Under the pieces are notes generated by a model that saw only the letters and a list, made by a program, of their open reading frames with translations, searched no databases and was not told where the DNA came from. This document shows positions 25,255-34,130 of a DNA stretch of 64,000 nucleotides, one piece after another. The translations under genes were made by a program, and so were the position numbers. This stretch comes from Chengkuizengella sediminis (lineage in GTDB: Bacteria > Bacillota > Bacilli > Paenibacillales > KCTC-33759). The stretch covers positions 62,001 to 126,000 of the forward strand of contig NZ_SIJC01000008.1 in the NCBI RefSeq assembly GCF_010078385.1, in the 5' to 3' direction. Position 1 is the stretch's first letter. Each line of letters begins with the position of its first letter.

Positions 25255-26274
25255 ATGAGTAAAAAAAATCGAATTAACTTTAAAAAATTGCTAGCACCTT
25301 TCGAAAAATCTAGTACCAAATCAAGTACGAGGCAAATATTGAATACATTTCTGCCGTTTTTTATACTTTGGTTCGCAGCGTATCAAAGTTTAAGTGTTTC
25401 TTTTTGGTTATCTCTTTTGTTTTCAATCCCTGCTTCAGGGTTTCTAGTACGTATTTTTATTATATTTCATGATTGTTGCCATCAATCCTTTTTCAAAAGT
25501 CGAATGAAAAATGATATTCTTGGTTCAATTAGTGGAGTTTTGACTCTGTTTCCTTATGAAAAATGGAAAAGAGAACATTCCATTCATCATGCTACGAATG
25601 GAAATTTAAACAAAAGAGGTACTGGAGATATATGGGTTCTTACAGTAGATGAATATGTAAAAGCATCATTTTGGAAAAGATTGGCATATCGGCTGTATAG
25701 GAATCCACTTGTTATGTTTGGCTTAGGTCCAATTTATATTTTAATCATTTTAAATCGTTTTAATGCAAAAGATGCAAGAAAAAAAGAACGAATCAGCACT
25801 TATATGACTAATTTATTCATTATTGCTCTATATAGTTTAATGTGTATTGTCATTGGTTGGAAAGCATTTTTAATGATTCAAGCACCCATTCTTTTTGTAA
25901 GTGGTGTATTAGGAATATGGTTATTTTATGTTCAACACCAATTTGAAGATTCTTACTTTGAAGATGAAGAAAATTGGGATTACGTTAAAGCAGCAATAGA
26001 TGGCAGTTCATATTATAAATTACCAAAAATTTTACAGTGGATCACTGGGAATATTGGTTTTCATCATGTCCATCATCTTAGTTCAAAAATACCAAATTAT
26101 AACTTGGAAAAAGTGCATAAATCAATATCTGAATTAAAAAAAGCGACAACGATAAAAATAGGTACTAGTTTGAAATCACTTCGTTTCAAACTTTGGGATG
26201 AAAGACGAAAAACTTTTATCAGTTTTAGAGAGTTAAAGAAATTTTATTTTAGTACGAAGGTAAATGCAAAGTAA
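25255..26274 (+). CDS. des: Membrane phospholipid acyl desaturase (Des, Delta5-type)
   Basis: The 339-residue membrane di-iron enzyme inserts a cis double bond into acyl chains of membrane lipids. The three His boxes are present: HDCCH (72-76), HSIHH (108-112) and HHVHH near residue 275. Membrane segments flank residues 30-70 and 180-215. Many stretches agree closely with B. subtilis Des as I remember it (GFLVRIFIIFHDCCHQSFF, RGTGDIW, LQWITGNIGFHHVHHLS). AGGAGGAAAAC precedes the ATG. The desKR sensor genes are not adjacent here. Confidence 0.93.
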   Translation: MSKKNRINFKKLLAPFEKSSTKSSTRQILNTFLPFFILWFAAYQSLSVSFWLSLLFSIPASGFLVRIFIIFHDCCHQSFFKSRMKNDILGSISGVLTLFPYEKWKREHSIHHATNGNLNKRGTGDIWVLTVDEYVKASFWKRLAYRLYRNPLVMFGLGPIYILIILNRFNAKDARKKERISTYMTNLFIIALYSLMCIVIGWKAFLMIQAPILFVSGVLGIWLFYVQHQFEDSYFEDEENWDYVKAAIDGSSYYKLPKILQWITGNIGFHHVHHLSSKIPNYNLEKVHKSISELKKATTIKIGTSLKSLRFKLWDERRKTFISFRELKKFYFSTKVNAK

Positions 26275-26302
26275 TTCATTCTTGCATCCATATATATAAA
26301 TT

Positions 26303-26380
26303 CCTTTTAAGAAAGGTGTAAATTTCATGGGGGTTCATACATGAAATATCCATCATACTTAAAGGGTTTTTTTATTTTTA
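26303..26380 (+). terminator. Two-tier terminator after the desaturase gene
   Basis: An outer stem (26303-26311 with 26358-26366, one G-U pair) encloses an inner hairpin ATTTCATG/CATGAAAT (26322-26329, 26340-26347). Seven T residues follow. Confidence 0.7.
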
Positions 26381-26517
26381 ACTATTCTCTCTAGAACCAA
26401 AAACAATGATGGTCATTTATTTTAATGGGCGTGAACCCATTAACAATTTAATGCATAGGATATAGAACCAAAAAAAGATCGGTCAATCAATACAAAGACT
26501 AGAGAGGATGATATAAG

Positions 26518-27153
26518 TTGATTAATTATTTAGCTTTAGGTGATTCCTTAACGGTTGGTGTGGGTGCTTCGTCTCCGCAATATGGTTTTGTTCCTCAGTA
26601 TATTTCAAAGACAAATAGAGAATTAAAAAAATATATCTTTTGTGAAAATATGGGTGTATCTGGTGCAACTTCAGAGGATGTTTTAGATATGGTTATTAAT
26701 TTTGAGGATATTCAACTGCTAATTAAGCAAGCGGATATGATTTCCATAACAGTAGGTGGAAATGATATGAAAAATGCTGCAGTGCAATTTTTAAGAAGTA
26801 AAAATGAAAGTGTATTAGCTGCAGCCCTTAAACGATTTAATTATAATTTTGACAACATCATTGATATCATACATCAATTAAAAAAACATAATAAGAAAAA
26901 TTATATGCTCAGAGGTATGAATTTATATAATCCATTTCCAAAAATACCAGGAACTGCAGTTTGGGTTAAACGATTTAATCAACATATAGAAAGCTTTGAA
27001 GGTAAGAATATTGGAATTGCTAACGTATATCCAATTTTTGTAGGTAGAGAAAAAGAATTATTATCATCAGACAATTTTCACCCGAATGGTAAAGGATATT
27101 ACTTGATGGCCGAAGCGTTAAATGCACTAGGTTATTATCCATTATATAAGTGA
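26518..27153 (+). CDS. SGNH/GDSL-family esterase or lipase
   Basis: The 211-residue hydrolase has block I GDSLTVG (nucleophile Ser10), block III GGND, and block V DNFH (Asp185, His188), so the Ser-Asp-His triad is complete. No signal peptide is visible, so it should act in the cytoplasm or at the membrane face. The TTG start at 26518 follows AGAGAGGATG. Similar small esterases deacylate lipids, thioesters or glycans; substrate unknown. Confidence 0.85.
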   Translation: MINYLALGDSLTVGVGASSPQYGFVPQYISKTNRELKKYIFCENMGVSGATSEDVLDMVINFEDIQLLIKQADMISITVGGNDMKNAAVQFLRSKNESVLAAALKRFNYNFDNIIDIIHQLKKHNKKNYMLRGMNLYNPFPKIPGTAVWVKRFNQHIESFEGKNIGIANVYPIFVGREKELLSSDNFHPNGKGYYLMAEALNALGYYPLYK

Positions 27154-27502
27154 ATCTTGCTACCTCCTCATTGAAATAAAGATCTGCAATATTTAGGAAA
27201 AAGAAAAAGACGCTGTTATAGTCCCCACTGTTCATTTAATATAATGTGTTCAGACCTATCACTCTTTTTAACATTTTTAGGGGAGCATTTTCATCAAATA
27301 ATAAGCACAACAATGTTGAATTTATTTCTCTTCATTTGGCCACAGTCACTAAGACTTTTTATTTGATGAAATTTACTCCTTAGATTAAAACTTCGTGTTG
27401 CACCAACTACTCATTAAAAAGTCTCGCCGAATTCTTCTATTGAGAATATTTGAGAAATGTGGTTTTGAAATAGATATTATCGGTATTAAAAGAATCCAGT
27501 CC
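27154..27502. other. Gene-free interval
   Basis: About 350 bases between a rightward esterase gene and a leftward Cys-rich protein gene. All frames are short and broken, and I see no clear hairpin terminator, transposon end or RNA gene. It may contain decayed coding sequence. Confidence 0.4.
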
Positions 27503-27991
27503 TCAGGATGACGGTGGAGGGCCAAATCTTTCTGCTTTACAACTAGATACAGCAGATGTATTTTGTCCATCACTAGTAACTACAATTCCTTCTCCAACTT
27601 TTATAATTCTGGTCTCATCCGAAAAAGTTTCAAATTGACCAGCTACAATTTGTACCAGTTCCCCTATCATAGATTGTGCTAAGTTTGTTGTTGGCTCTTC
27701 AGTACACGAGCATTCTCCAGTACTTTTTCTAATGGGTTTTAATTTAAAATCAATTAGTGCTAAAATATCAACAGCACAAATATTATGAATTGGAATTTTG
27801 AAAATATCGCCTTCTGTTCCAAATTGATCTGATTCCAAACAAGCGATTAAATTGTCCACACTAAGCAATGTGCCACTATTGTCAGTTGTAAGAGTTAGTA
27901 TTCCAACGTTCTCTCTCCCCACCAACTGCTCTAACACACATTGCATCGGACAGACACAACAATCACATATAGATTCGTCGAAGTGTCCCAT
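27503..27991 (-). CDS. Cys-rich small protein, possible spore-surface protein
   Basis: The 162-residue protein starts with a Cys cluster (ESICDCCVCPMQCVLEQLVG) and has further Cys pairs (GECSCTEE, SSCKAERFG). It contains no signal peptide or membrane segment. Similar proteins with a CDCCVCPM N terminus occur in spore formers and are often suspected coat or exosporium components; this is memory-based and not certain. ATG 27991 is chosen because GGAGGTGAGACTT precedes it; the frame runs five codons further upstream. It is transcribed divergently from the alkA-like gene. Confidence 0.7.
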   Translation of the reverse strand: MGHFDESICDCCVCPMQCVLEQLVGRENVGILTLTTDNSGTLLSVDNLIACLESDQFGTEGDIFKIPIHNICAVDILALIDFKLKPIRKSTGECSCTEEPTTNLAQSMIGELVQIVAGQFETFSDETRIIKVGEGIVVTSDGQNTSAVSSCKAERFGPPPSS

Positions 27992-28246
27992 AAGTCTCAC
28001 CTCCATTCATATTTTAGTTAGTATATTGTATTAGTTTTGTTGGAGGTTTGACTGGACTGATGTTCCACTCTACAGATTTTCCGCTAATATACCGTATCGA
28101 TCGTATCTACGTAGTCACCAAACGGATGGTTATCCTAGATGTGGTCACATCATTTTTCAAGAACGGTGATATTTCAGAACAAATTTCGATATTTTTTTGT
28201 ATACTATAAATAAAAAGTATAGATAGGAAGAAATGAGGAATTATTT

Positions 28247-29383
28247 ATGGAACATAAGTTTTATCATAATGAGATGTATCGAATTATGAAAAATCGGGAT
28301 TCATCGTATGATGGATATTTTTTTATGTGTAATAAGTTAACTCAAACTTATTGTTTAATTTCATGTGAGGCAACCTTGCCTAAAACTGAAAATGTAGAAT
28401 TTGTTCAAACCTATGCTGAAGCAGATGCTAAGGGCTTTCAGCCTTGTAAATTGTGTAACCCTAATGTTTTTCATGTCAAATGGGTTGACTATGTTGATAC
28501 CATTGAAATCGAAGTACCTGAAGAATTTGATTTTACTGAATGTTTGGTCTTTTTAAAAAGATCAGAAGAAGAATGTTTACATAAGGTCGTCCAAAATAAA
28601 CTATTTAAATTACTGAAATTTGATCAAAAATTTGTGCTGTTAGAAATATCAAGTGTTAATAGAAAAATGATCATTACATTTTTGAAGGGAATTCCTACCC
28701 ATTGGATGAGAGCTCAAACTGCAAAATATATTTGGGATATGTTTGATCTTGATACAGAATTAGCCCCCTTTTATTCATCTTTAAAAAAAGATCCTATAAT
28801 GGGACAGCTTATTAAAGATTATTACGGATTAAGATTAATTAAAATCAATGATTTATTTGAAGCATTATGTTGGTCTATTCTAGGACAACAGATCAATTTG
28901 AGGTTTGCTTATACTTTAAAAAAACGTTTTGTTCAGGCATATGGTGAAAAATTTACATACAAAGATGAAGATTATTGGATTTTCCCTAAGGCAAATCATA
29001 TATGTGAAATCCCAATTGAAGATTTAAAGGAAATGCAGATATCAACAAGAAAAGCAGAGTATATTGTTGGGGTTGCAAAGAAGATCACGGATGGAACTTT
29101 AAATCAAAAACAATTAGGATTTGAAAACAATTATAATAAAATGGTGGATCAACTTACTTCTATTAGGGGAGTAGGAAAATGGACAGCGGATTATACGATT
29201 ATGAAGTGTTATTCTATCAATAGCGCTTTTCCAATAGCAGATGTAGGAATTCACAATGCTTTAAAAGCAATCTTAGCATTAAATCAAAAACCATCTATTG
29301 ATGAAATAAAGGTACTAGTTAAACAATGGACAGGTTGGGAGTCTTACGCTGCGTTTTATCTTTGGAGATCATTGTATGATTAA
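28247..29383 (+). CDS. DNA-3-methyladenine glycosylase II (AlkA) with N-terminal Ada-type zinc domain
   Basis: The 378-residue protein combines two DNA alkylation-repair modules. Residues 1-80 match the metal-binding domain of Ada: MYRIMKNRDSSYDGYFF, then Cys36, Cys40, Cys67 and Cys70 (YCLISC..FQPCKLC). Cys36 corresponds to the phosphotriester methyl acceptor. Residues about 85-175 form the AlkA N-terminal fold and about 180-375 the HhH-GPD glycosylase, with hairpin IRGVGKWTADY and catalytic Asp332 in ADVGIHN. The AraC-type DNA-binding helices that normally follow the zinc domain are missing. It should excise alkylated purines. Confidence 0.9.
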   Translation: MEHKFYHNEMYRIMKNRDSSYDGYFFMCNKLTQTYCLISCEATLPKTENVEFVQTYAEADAKGFQPCKLCNPNVFHVKWVDYVDTIEIEVPEEFDFTECLVFLKRSEEECLHKVVQNKLFKLLKFDQKFVLLEISSVNRKMIITFLKGIPTHWMRAQTAKYIWDMFDLDTELAPFYSSLKKDPIMGQLIKDYYGLRLIKINDLFEALCWSILGQQINLRFAYTLKKRFVQAYGEKFTYKDEDYWIFPKANHICEIPIEDLKEMQISTRKAEYIVGVAKKITDGTLNQKQLGFENNYNKMVDQLTSIRGVGKWTADYTIMKCYSINSAFPIADVGIHNALKAILALNQKPSIDEIKVLVKQWTGWESYAAFYLWRSLYD

Positions 29384-29420
29384 ATAATATTTGTTTTAAA
29401 ATTCTTTAATATTGGTGATT

Positions 29421-29450
29421 ACTCATTAGTTCTAGCTGATGAGTTTTTTT
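29421..29450 (+). terminator. Rho-independent terminator
   Basis: ACTCATTAG (29421-29429) and CTGATGAGT (29436-29444) pair over nine positions with one G-U, followed by T6. Confidence 0.8.
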
Positions 29451-29545
29451 CAATTGAAGTAAAAAGATGAATTGGATTGTATTATATCTATTTCTTAAAG
29501 AATGTTCATACAATAAAAACAAAAGCTTCTTGAGGGGGAATAATA

Positions 29546-30439
29546 TTGGTTATCACTCCAGGCATTCCAAACCTTCCTTACGTTATGAAAGACGGTATTA
29601 AACATTTTACACTTGTAGCCGAACCTGTGACCCAACAATTGCTGCCGGGGTTGTATATGAATGGATGGGGGTATAATGGGTATATCCCAGGTCCTACAAT
29701 ACAAGTTTTTCACGGGGATAGAGTAAATATTAGAGTATATAACAAACTTCCAGAACCAACGAGTGTCCATTGGCATGGGATTGATTTACCTAATGTCATG
29801 GATGGGGTTCCAGAAGTAGAACCTTCCCCTAGAATTGATCCAAATCATTATTTTGACTATCAATTTAATATTATTAACCCACCAGGTACACATATGTATC
29901 ATACACATTATCATACTGCTAAACAAGAAATGATGGGTCTTGGTGGAACTTTTATTATATTAGAACCACCTCAAAAGAAATCCGTAATTCAAAGAGACTA
30001 TTTTATGATGTTACAGGAATTTGCAGTTATAGGACTTGAGAAAGGGACTTTATCACCAGGTACATATGATCTTGAACCTCTGTCGCATGAATTAAATTTC
30101 TTCACAATAAACGGAAGGTGCTTTCCTTATACAATACCACTCTTCGTTAAAGAAGGTGAAAACATACGAATTCGCATTGGTAATTTAGGAATGAATGCTC
30201 ATCCCATCCATCTACATGGACACCAATTTATAGTGACTGCTACAGATGGAAATTCTTTTACAGAGAGTAATCAATATTTGAAAAACACGATTTTAGTAGG
30301 TGCTGGTGAAACATATGATACTCAGTTTTATACCAATAATCCTGGGATATGGCCATTACATTGTCATATTCCTCATCATTTATCTAATAATTCTACAACA
30401 AATACTGGTGGCATGTTTACAACTGTTGTTTATAAATAA
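29546..30439 (+). CDS. Two-domain multicopper oxidase
   Basis: The 297-residue cupredoxin protein has all four copper-binding motifs: HWHG (75-78), HTHYH, HPIHLHGH and HCHIPHHL. It should oxidise a phenolic or metal substrate with reduction of O2 to water. CotA-type laccases have three domains and about 500 residues. This one has two (Cu-oxidase type 3 then type 2), like two-domain laccases that work as trimers. No signal peptide is seen, so it may be cytoplasmic or spore-associated. TTG 29546 follows GAGGGGGAA. Confidence 0.88.
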   Translation: MVITPGIPNLPYVMKDGIKHFTLVAEPVTQQLLPGLYMNGWGYNGYIPGPTIQVFHGDRVNIRVYNKLPEPTSVHWHGIDLPNVMDGVPEVEPSPRIDPNHYFDYQFNIINPPGTHMYHTHYHTAKQEMMGLGGTFIILEPPQKKSVIQRDYFMMLQEFAVIGLEKGTLSPGTYDLEPLSHELNFFTINGRCFPYTIPLFVKEGENIRIRIGNLGMNAHPIHLHGHQFIVTATDGNSFTESNQYLKNTILVGAGETYDTQFYTNNPGIWPLHCHIPHHLSNNSTTNTGGMFTTVVYK

Positions 30440-30554
30440 TAATAAAATCTTTCAAAGCATTGTTATTTTAAAATGAATCTATTAAAATTAAACATTTAAG
30501 AGGTAAAAACCGAAAAATTAAAAGGACTTTAACGGATTTAAAGGAGACATCAAG

Positions 30555-30938
30555 ATGGGAACTATGATTCTACACAAACCTTCACAAAAAATACTTAATA
30601 AAATGAAGGAACTAGAAAATAGAGAAGTTACAAAATCTGAAATGATAGGGATTAACATTTATTTACTTCGAGAAATGAAACAGCTAACACAAAAAAAATT
30701 ATCTGCAGAAAGTGGTTTGTCAATTTCATCAATTTCAAAAATAGAACGTGGAAAAAGAGTCTCAAATAAAACAGTTCATCAAATATGTAGTTATTTAGGG
30801 TATTCAATAAAAGAATTACAACATAAAGTCATTTTAAACTCAGAAGAAACAGGTATGGATATTAATATCCATATTAAAAAAGAGAGAAAGATGCTAGATT
30901 TAGACCTAGAATTACTCAGTTTGTTAGGTGTAAAATAG
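30555..30938 (+). CDS. XRE-family helix-turn-helix regulator
   Basis: The 127-residue protein has a Cro/CI-type domain at about residues 34-90: LREMKQLTQKKLSAESGLSISSISKIERGKRVSNKTVHQICSYLG. The N- and C-terminal extensions are unassigned. AAGGAG precedes the ATG. Its targets are unknown. It sits between the copper oxidase gene and the marR-gshAB pair and has its own terminator. Confidence 0.85.
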   Translation: MGTMILHKPSQKILNKMKELENREVTKSEMIGINIYLLREMKQLTQKKLSAESGLSISSISKIERGKRVSNKTVHQICSYLGYSIKELQHKVILNSEETGMDINIHIKKERKMLDLDLELLSLLGVK

Positions 30939-30939
30939 A

Positions 30940-30996
30940 GTTTCTGATTTCCAGCGCAGGAAGTGCTGATCTAGCATTTGTAGAAACAGATTTTTA
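30940..30996 (+). terminator. Terminator after the XRE regulator gene
   Basis: GTTTCT (30940-30945) pairs with AGAAAC (30982-30987) around an inner CAGC/GCTG hairpin, followed by T5. Confidence 0.55.
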
Positions 30997-31067
30997 TAGT
31001 TCGTTGCTCCTCTTGAATAAGTGGGAGTTCACGAACTGTTAATATTAAAATGAAAATGCTTATCCAC

Positions 31068-31100
31068 TTACTTGCAATCAGCAAGTAATATAGGTATAAT
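31068..31100 (+). promoter_or_regulatory. Promoter with overlapping MarR-type operator
   Basis: TTGCAA (31072-31077), a 17-bp spacer and consensus TATAAT (31095-31100) make a strong promoter for the MarR gene. TTACTTGC-AATCA-GCAAGTAA (31068-31088), a perfect 8-bp-arm palindrome, covers the -35 box. The core ACTTG-N7-CAAGT recurs upstream of gshAB at 31600-31616. Confidence 0.75.
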
Positions 31101-31132
31101 TTAACTGGAAATTACAATAAGGGGCTGATACA

Positions 31133-31582
31133 ATGAATCAGTTTAGGGATTCCATGTTAATATTATCTAGGAAGTTTGGTATTCTAAACGAACAGTCTTG
31201 TGTAAATTGCTGTGGTAAGGAACTATCACTTGTGCAAAGTCATATATTATATGAAGTCAATCGTCAAAATCAACCTTCTATGCAGGATATTGCCGGCGCA
31301 TTAAGTATGGATATTACAACTTTTAGTCGTCAAGTTAAGAACTTGATTGACAAAAACTTAATTAAAAAAACACCTGACTTAAAAGATAATCGAATTCATA
31401 TTTTGTCTTTAACAGATAGAGGGAAAGAATTTCAATCTAAAATAGATCAAGAATTTAACGTTTATCTTGAACAAGTATTTAACCAATTAAGTGAATTCGA
31501 ACGAGATACAATCATAAGATCCATTGAACTATTAAATATTTCGATGAATAAAGCTGAAGTGTGTTGTATTCCAACAAAGTAA
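31133..31582 (+). CDS. MarR-family regulator with Cys-rich sensor region
   Basis: The 149-residue winged-helix protein has an HTH at about residues 54-75 (MQDIAGALSMDITTFSRQVKNLIDKNLI) and wing (TPDLKDNRIHILSLTDRGKEF). Near the N terminus it has three cysteines (SCVNCCGKE), and a CC pair close to the C terminus, which suggests thiol-based or metalloid sensing as in OhrR-like or arsenic-linked MarR proteins. Its own promoter carries a palindrome, and a related one precedes gshAB. Control of glutathione synthesis by redox state is therefore a sound hypothesis. Confidence 0.87.
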   Translation: MNQFRDSMLILSRKFGILNEQSCVNCCGKELSLVQSHILYEVNRQNQPSMQDIAGALSMDITTFSRQVKNLIDKNLIKKTPDLKDNRIHILSLTDRGKEFQSKIDQEFNVYLEQVFNQLSEFERDTIIRSIELLNISMNKAEVCCIPTK

Positions 31583-31590
31583 GTGAATAT

Positions 31591-31625
31591 CGAGTTAAAA
31601 CTTGTATTATGCAAGTTTTAACTCG
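31591..31625 (+). promoter_or_regulatory. Perfect 14-bp inverted repeat before gshAB, containing a MarR operator-like core
   Basis: CGAGTTAAAACTTG (31591-31604) is the exact reverse complement of CAAGTTTTAACTCG (31612-31625), with a seven-base centre. It contains ACTTG-N7-CAAGT, as in the marR promoter palindrome. No T-run follows, so a terminator is unlikely. The stem ends five bases before AAAGGAG, so mRNA folding could also affect gshAB translation. Confidence 0.65.
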
Positions 31626-31647
31626 GAAAGAAAGGAGAATGAATTAG

Positions 31648-33984
31648 GTGGAGAATCAATTTTTTGATATTGTTCAAAAATTAAAGCTGGAACATGAACT
31701 TTTAAGAGGGAATTTTGGTTTAGAGAAAGAAAATGTAAGAGTTAACGAATTTGGTGAACTCGCTTTAACCCCTCATCCTGCAGTTTTTGGAAATAAATTA
31801 ACACATCCTTTTATTACGACTGATTTTTCTGAAAGTCAAATAGAAATGATTACACCTATGTTTCATACGCTTGAAGAGTGTTTTAATTTTTTAGAGAATA
31901 TCCATCATATCATTACTTTAGAGCTTAAAGAAGAATATTTATGGCCACAGAGTAATCCTCCGATGCTTCCTGAAGAAGAACAGATTCCAATTGCAAAATA
32001 CGAAAATTCAATAAAGGGAAAAGAAGCAGAGCAATACAGAGAAAAATTAGCAGCTGGTTACGGTAAGAAGAAACAAATGATTTCTGGGATTCATTATAAC
32101 TTTTCTTTACAAGAGGAGTTTTTAAATAAGATTTACAAAGAAGCAGATACAAATAAAACGTATAAACAGTTCAAAAACGATATTTACTTACAAATAAGCA
32201 GGCATATATTGCAATATAGATGGTTGCTCATTTATTTATTTGGTGCTAGTCCAGGGGTGCATACAAGTTATAATAAGGAATGCATTGAGATCATGGAGAA
32301 GTTAGATCAAGAAAGTTCATATTTTCAATATGCAAGCTCATTTCGGAATGGGGTATGTGGTTATAGAAATGAGGGAGAGCTGATCGTATCCTATCGTACT
32401 GTAGATGAGTATGTGAGTGATATTAAAAAGCTGATAAAGAATGGAAAACTTCAAAGTGCAAAGGAATATTACAGTCCAGTACGTCTGAAATCAAACAATA
32501 ATTCAGATTTATTAACATCGTTAGAGAGTGAAGGGATTGAGTACTTAGAGTTGAGGATTCTCGATTTAAATCCTTTTTTGAACATAGGTGTAGATTTAGA
32601 AACTCTTTACTTTGTACATTTATTTATTTTATTTGGTTTATATAAGAAAGAAGTAAATAAAAATGAACATTCACAGATGACTTCTCTAATAAATCATGAG
32701 CTTGCTGCAAGTTTAGGTAGAAAGCAAAACTTGATGCTTTTTAAAACTGTACAAGAGGTTGTTTCAATTCATAAATGGGGGATTGAAATCTTAGATGAGA
32801 TGCTCACTTTTGTTTCTAAACTTGGCATTAGAAAGGATTATTTTCAACAAATTATTTATGATGCAAAACATAAATTCAATCATCCTGAAAAAGGTACCTC
32901 ATCACTAATCTTAGAAGGAATTCGTGAAAAGTCGTTTATTCAATTTCATATGGAGAAAGCAAAACAGTATTTGAATAAAAGTAAGACAAAATCATACAAC
33001 CTTCTAGGTTATGAAGATATGGAGCTATCCACACAAATTTTATTAAAGGATGCAATTAAGAAAGGAATTCATTTTGAAATTTTAGATCGAAACGACAATT
33101 TTATATTGCTGAAAAATGGATCTAAGAAAGAATATATTAAACAAGCTACGAAAACTTCGTTGGATTCATACAGTACCATTCAAGTGATGGGAAATAAATT
33201 AGTAACAAAAAAAGTGTTAAACGAACAAGGTATACATGTCCCAATGGGTCAACATTATCTAACTAAGGATGAGGCATTATCGAATTACCTGTATTTTAAA
33301 AAAATGGAAATCGTGACAAAACCAAAATCAACAAATTTTGGTTTGGGTATATCAATATTAAGAGGGGATTATTCTCAAGCCTCTTTCGAGAGATCGGTTG
33401 AATTAGCTTTTCAATATGATGACTCTATCTTGATTGAACAATTCATAAATGGAAAAGAATATCGTTTTTTTGTGATCCAAGATGAAGTTGTGGGTATTCT
33501 GCATCGTGTACCTGCAAATGTAACAGGGAATGGACAATCGAATATACAAAAATTAGTAGAGGAAAAAAATAAAAATCCTTTAAGAGGCAAGGGATATAGA
33601 ACTCCGTTAGAAAAAATAAAATTAAGCGAAAATGAGGAAATGTTTTTAAGGGGGCAGGGGTTAAACTTTCAATCCATTCCTAAAATGGGCGAGATCGTTT
33701 ACTTAAGAGAGAACTCTAATATAAGTACTGGTGGAGATAGTATTGATTTTACAGATGTTATTCATAGTTCGTATAAAAACGTTGCCGTATCTGCAGCACA
33801 AACAGTGGGGGCTTCTATTTGCGGTGTAGATATGATCATTAAAGATGATTATTCACAATATGTTGAAGAAAACTACAGCATTATAGAATTAAATTTTAAT
33901 CCAGCCATTCATATTCACTGTTATCCCTTTAAAGGAGAAAATAGAAAACTCGGAGAGAAGATTTTAGAAGCACTCAGGTTTTAG
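31648..33984 (+). CDS. gshAB: Bifunctional glutamate-cysteine ligase/glutathione synthetase
   Basis: This 778-residue cytoplasmic enzyme makes glutathione from Glu, Cys and Gly in two ATP-dependent steps. Residues about 1-450 form the GshA-type ligase (LRGNFGLEKENVRV, TDFSESQIEMITP, GIHYNFSL). Residues about 490-775 form a D-Ala-D-Ala-ligase-like ATP-grasp domain (VTKPKSTNFGLGISI, LIEQFINGKEYRFFVI, VPANVTGNG, IIELNFNPAIHIHCYP). Length is usual for GshF/GshAB. The GTG start at 31648 follows AAAGGAG. Many Bacilli use bacillithiol, so the gene shows the organism can also make glutathione. Confidence 0.95.
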   Translation: MENQFFDIVQKLKLEHELLRGNFGLEKENVRVNEFGELALTPHPAVFGNKLTHPFITTDFSESQIEMITPMFHTLEECFNFLENIHHIITLELKEEYLWPQSNPPMLPEEEQIPIAKYENSIKGKEAEQYREKLAAGYGKKKQMISGIHYNFSLQEEFLNKIYKEADTNKTYKQFKNDIYLQISRHILQYRWLLIYLFGASPGVHTSYNKECIEIMEKLDQESSYFQYASSFRNGVCGYRNEGELIVSYRTVDEYVSDIKKLIKNGKLQSAKEYYSPVRLKSNNNSDLLTSLESEGIEYLELRILDLNPFLNIGVDLETLYFVHLFILFGLYKKEVNKNEHSQMTSLINHELAASLGRKQNLMLFKTVQEVVSIHKWGIEILDEMLTFVSKLGIRKDYFQQIIYDAKHKFNHPEKGTSSLILEGIREKSFIQFHMEKAKQYLNKSKTKSYNLLGYEDMELSTQILLKDAIKKGIHFEILDRNDNFILLKNGSKKEYIKQATKTSLDSYSTIQVMGNKLVTKKVLNEQGIHVPMGQHYLTKDEALSNYLYFKKMEIVTKPKSTNFGLGISILRGDYSQASFERSVELAFQYDDSILIEQFINGKEYRFFVIQDEVVGILHRVPANVTGNGQSNIQKLVEEKNKNPLRGKGYRTPLEKIKLSENEEMFLRGQGLNFQSIPKMGEIVYLRENSNISTGGDSIDFTDVIHSSYKNVAVSAAQTVGASICGVDMIIKDDYSQYVEENYSIIELNFNPAIHIHCYPFKGENRKLGEKILEALRF

Positions 33985-34130
33985 ATTAGTCAATCAAGTT
34001 TAATTAAGAGTAATATAGAAATCTCAATATGATTAGGGTGAGGCTGTGAAAGTATTTGTTTACGATATGTAATGATATAATTTGGTAATAGAAATGATTT
34101 AAAGTTCATAGGAAGGTAGGAAACAAGGAT

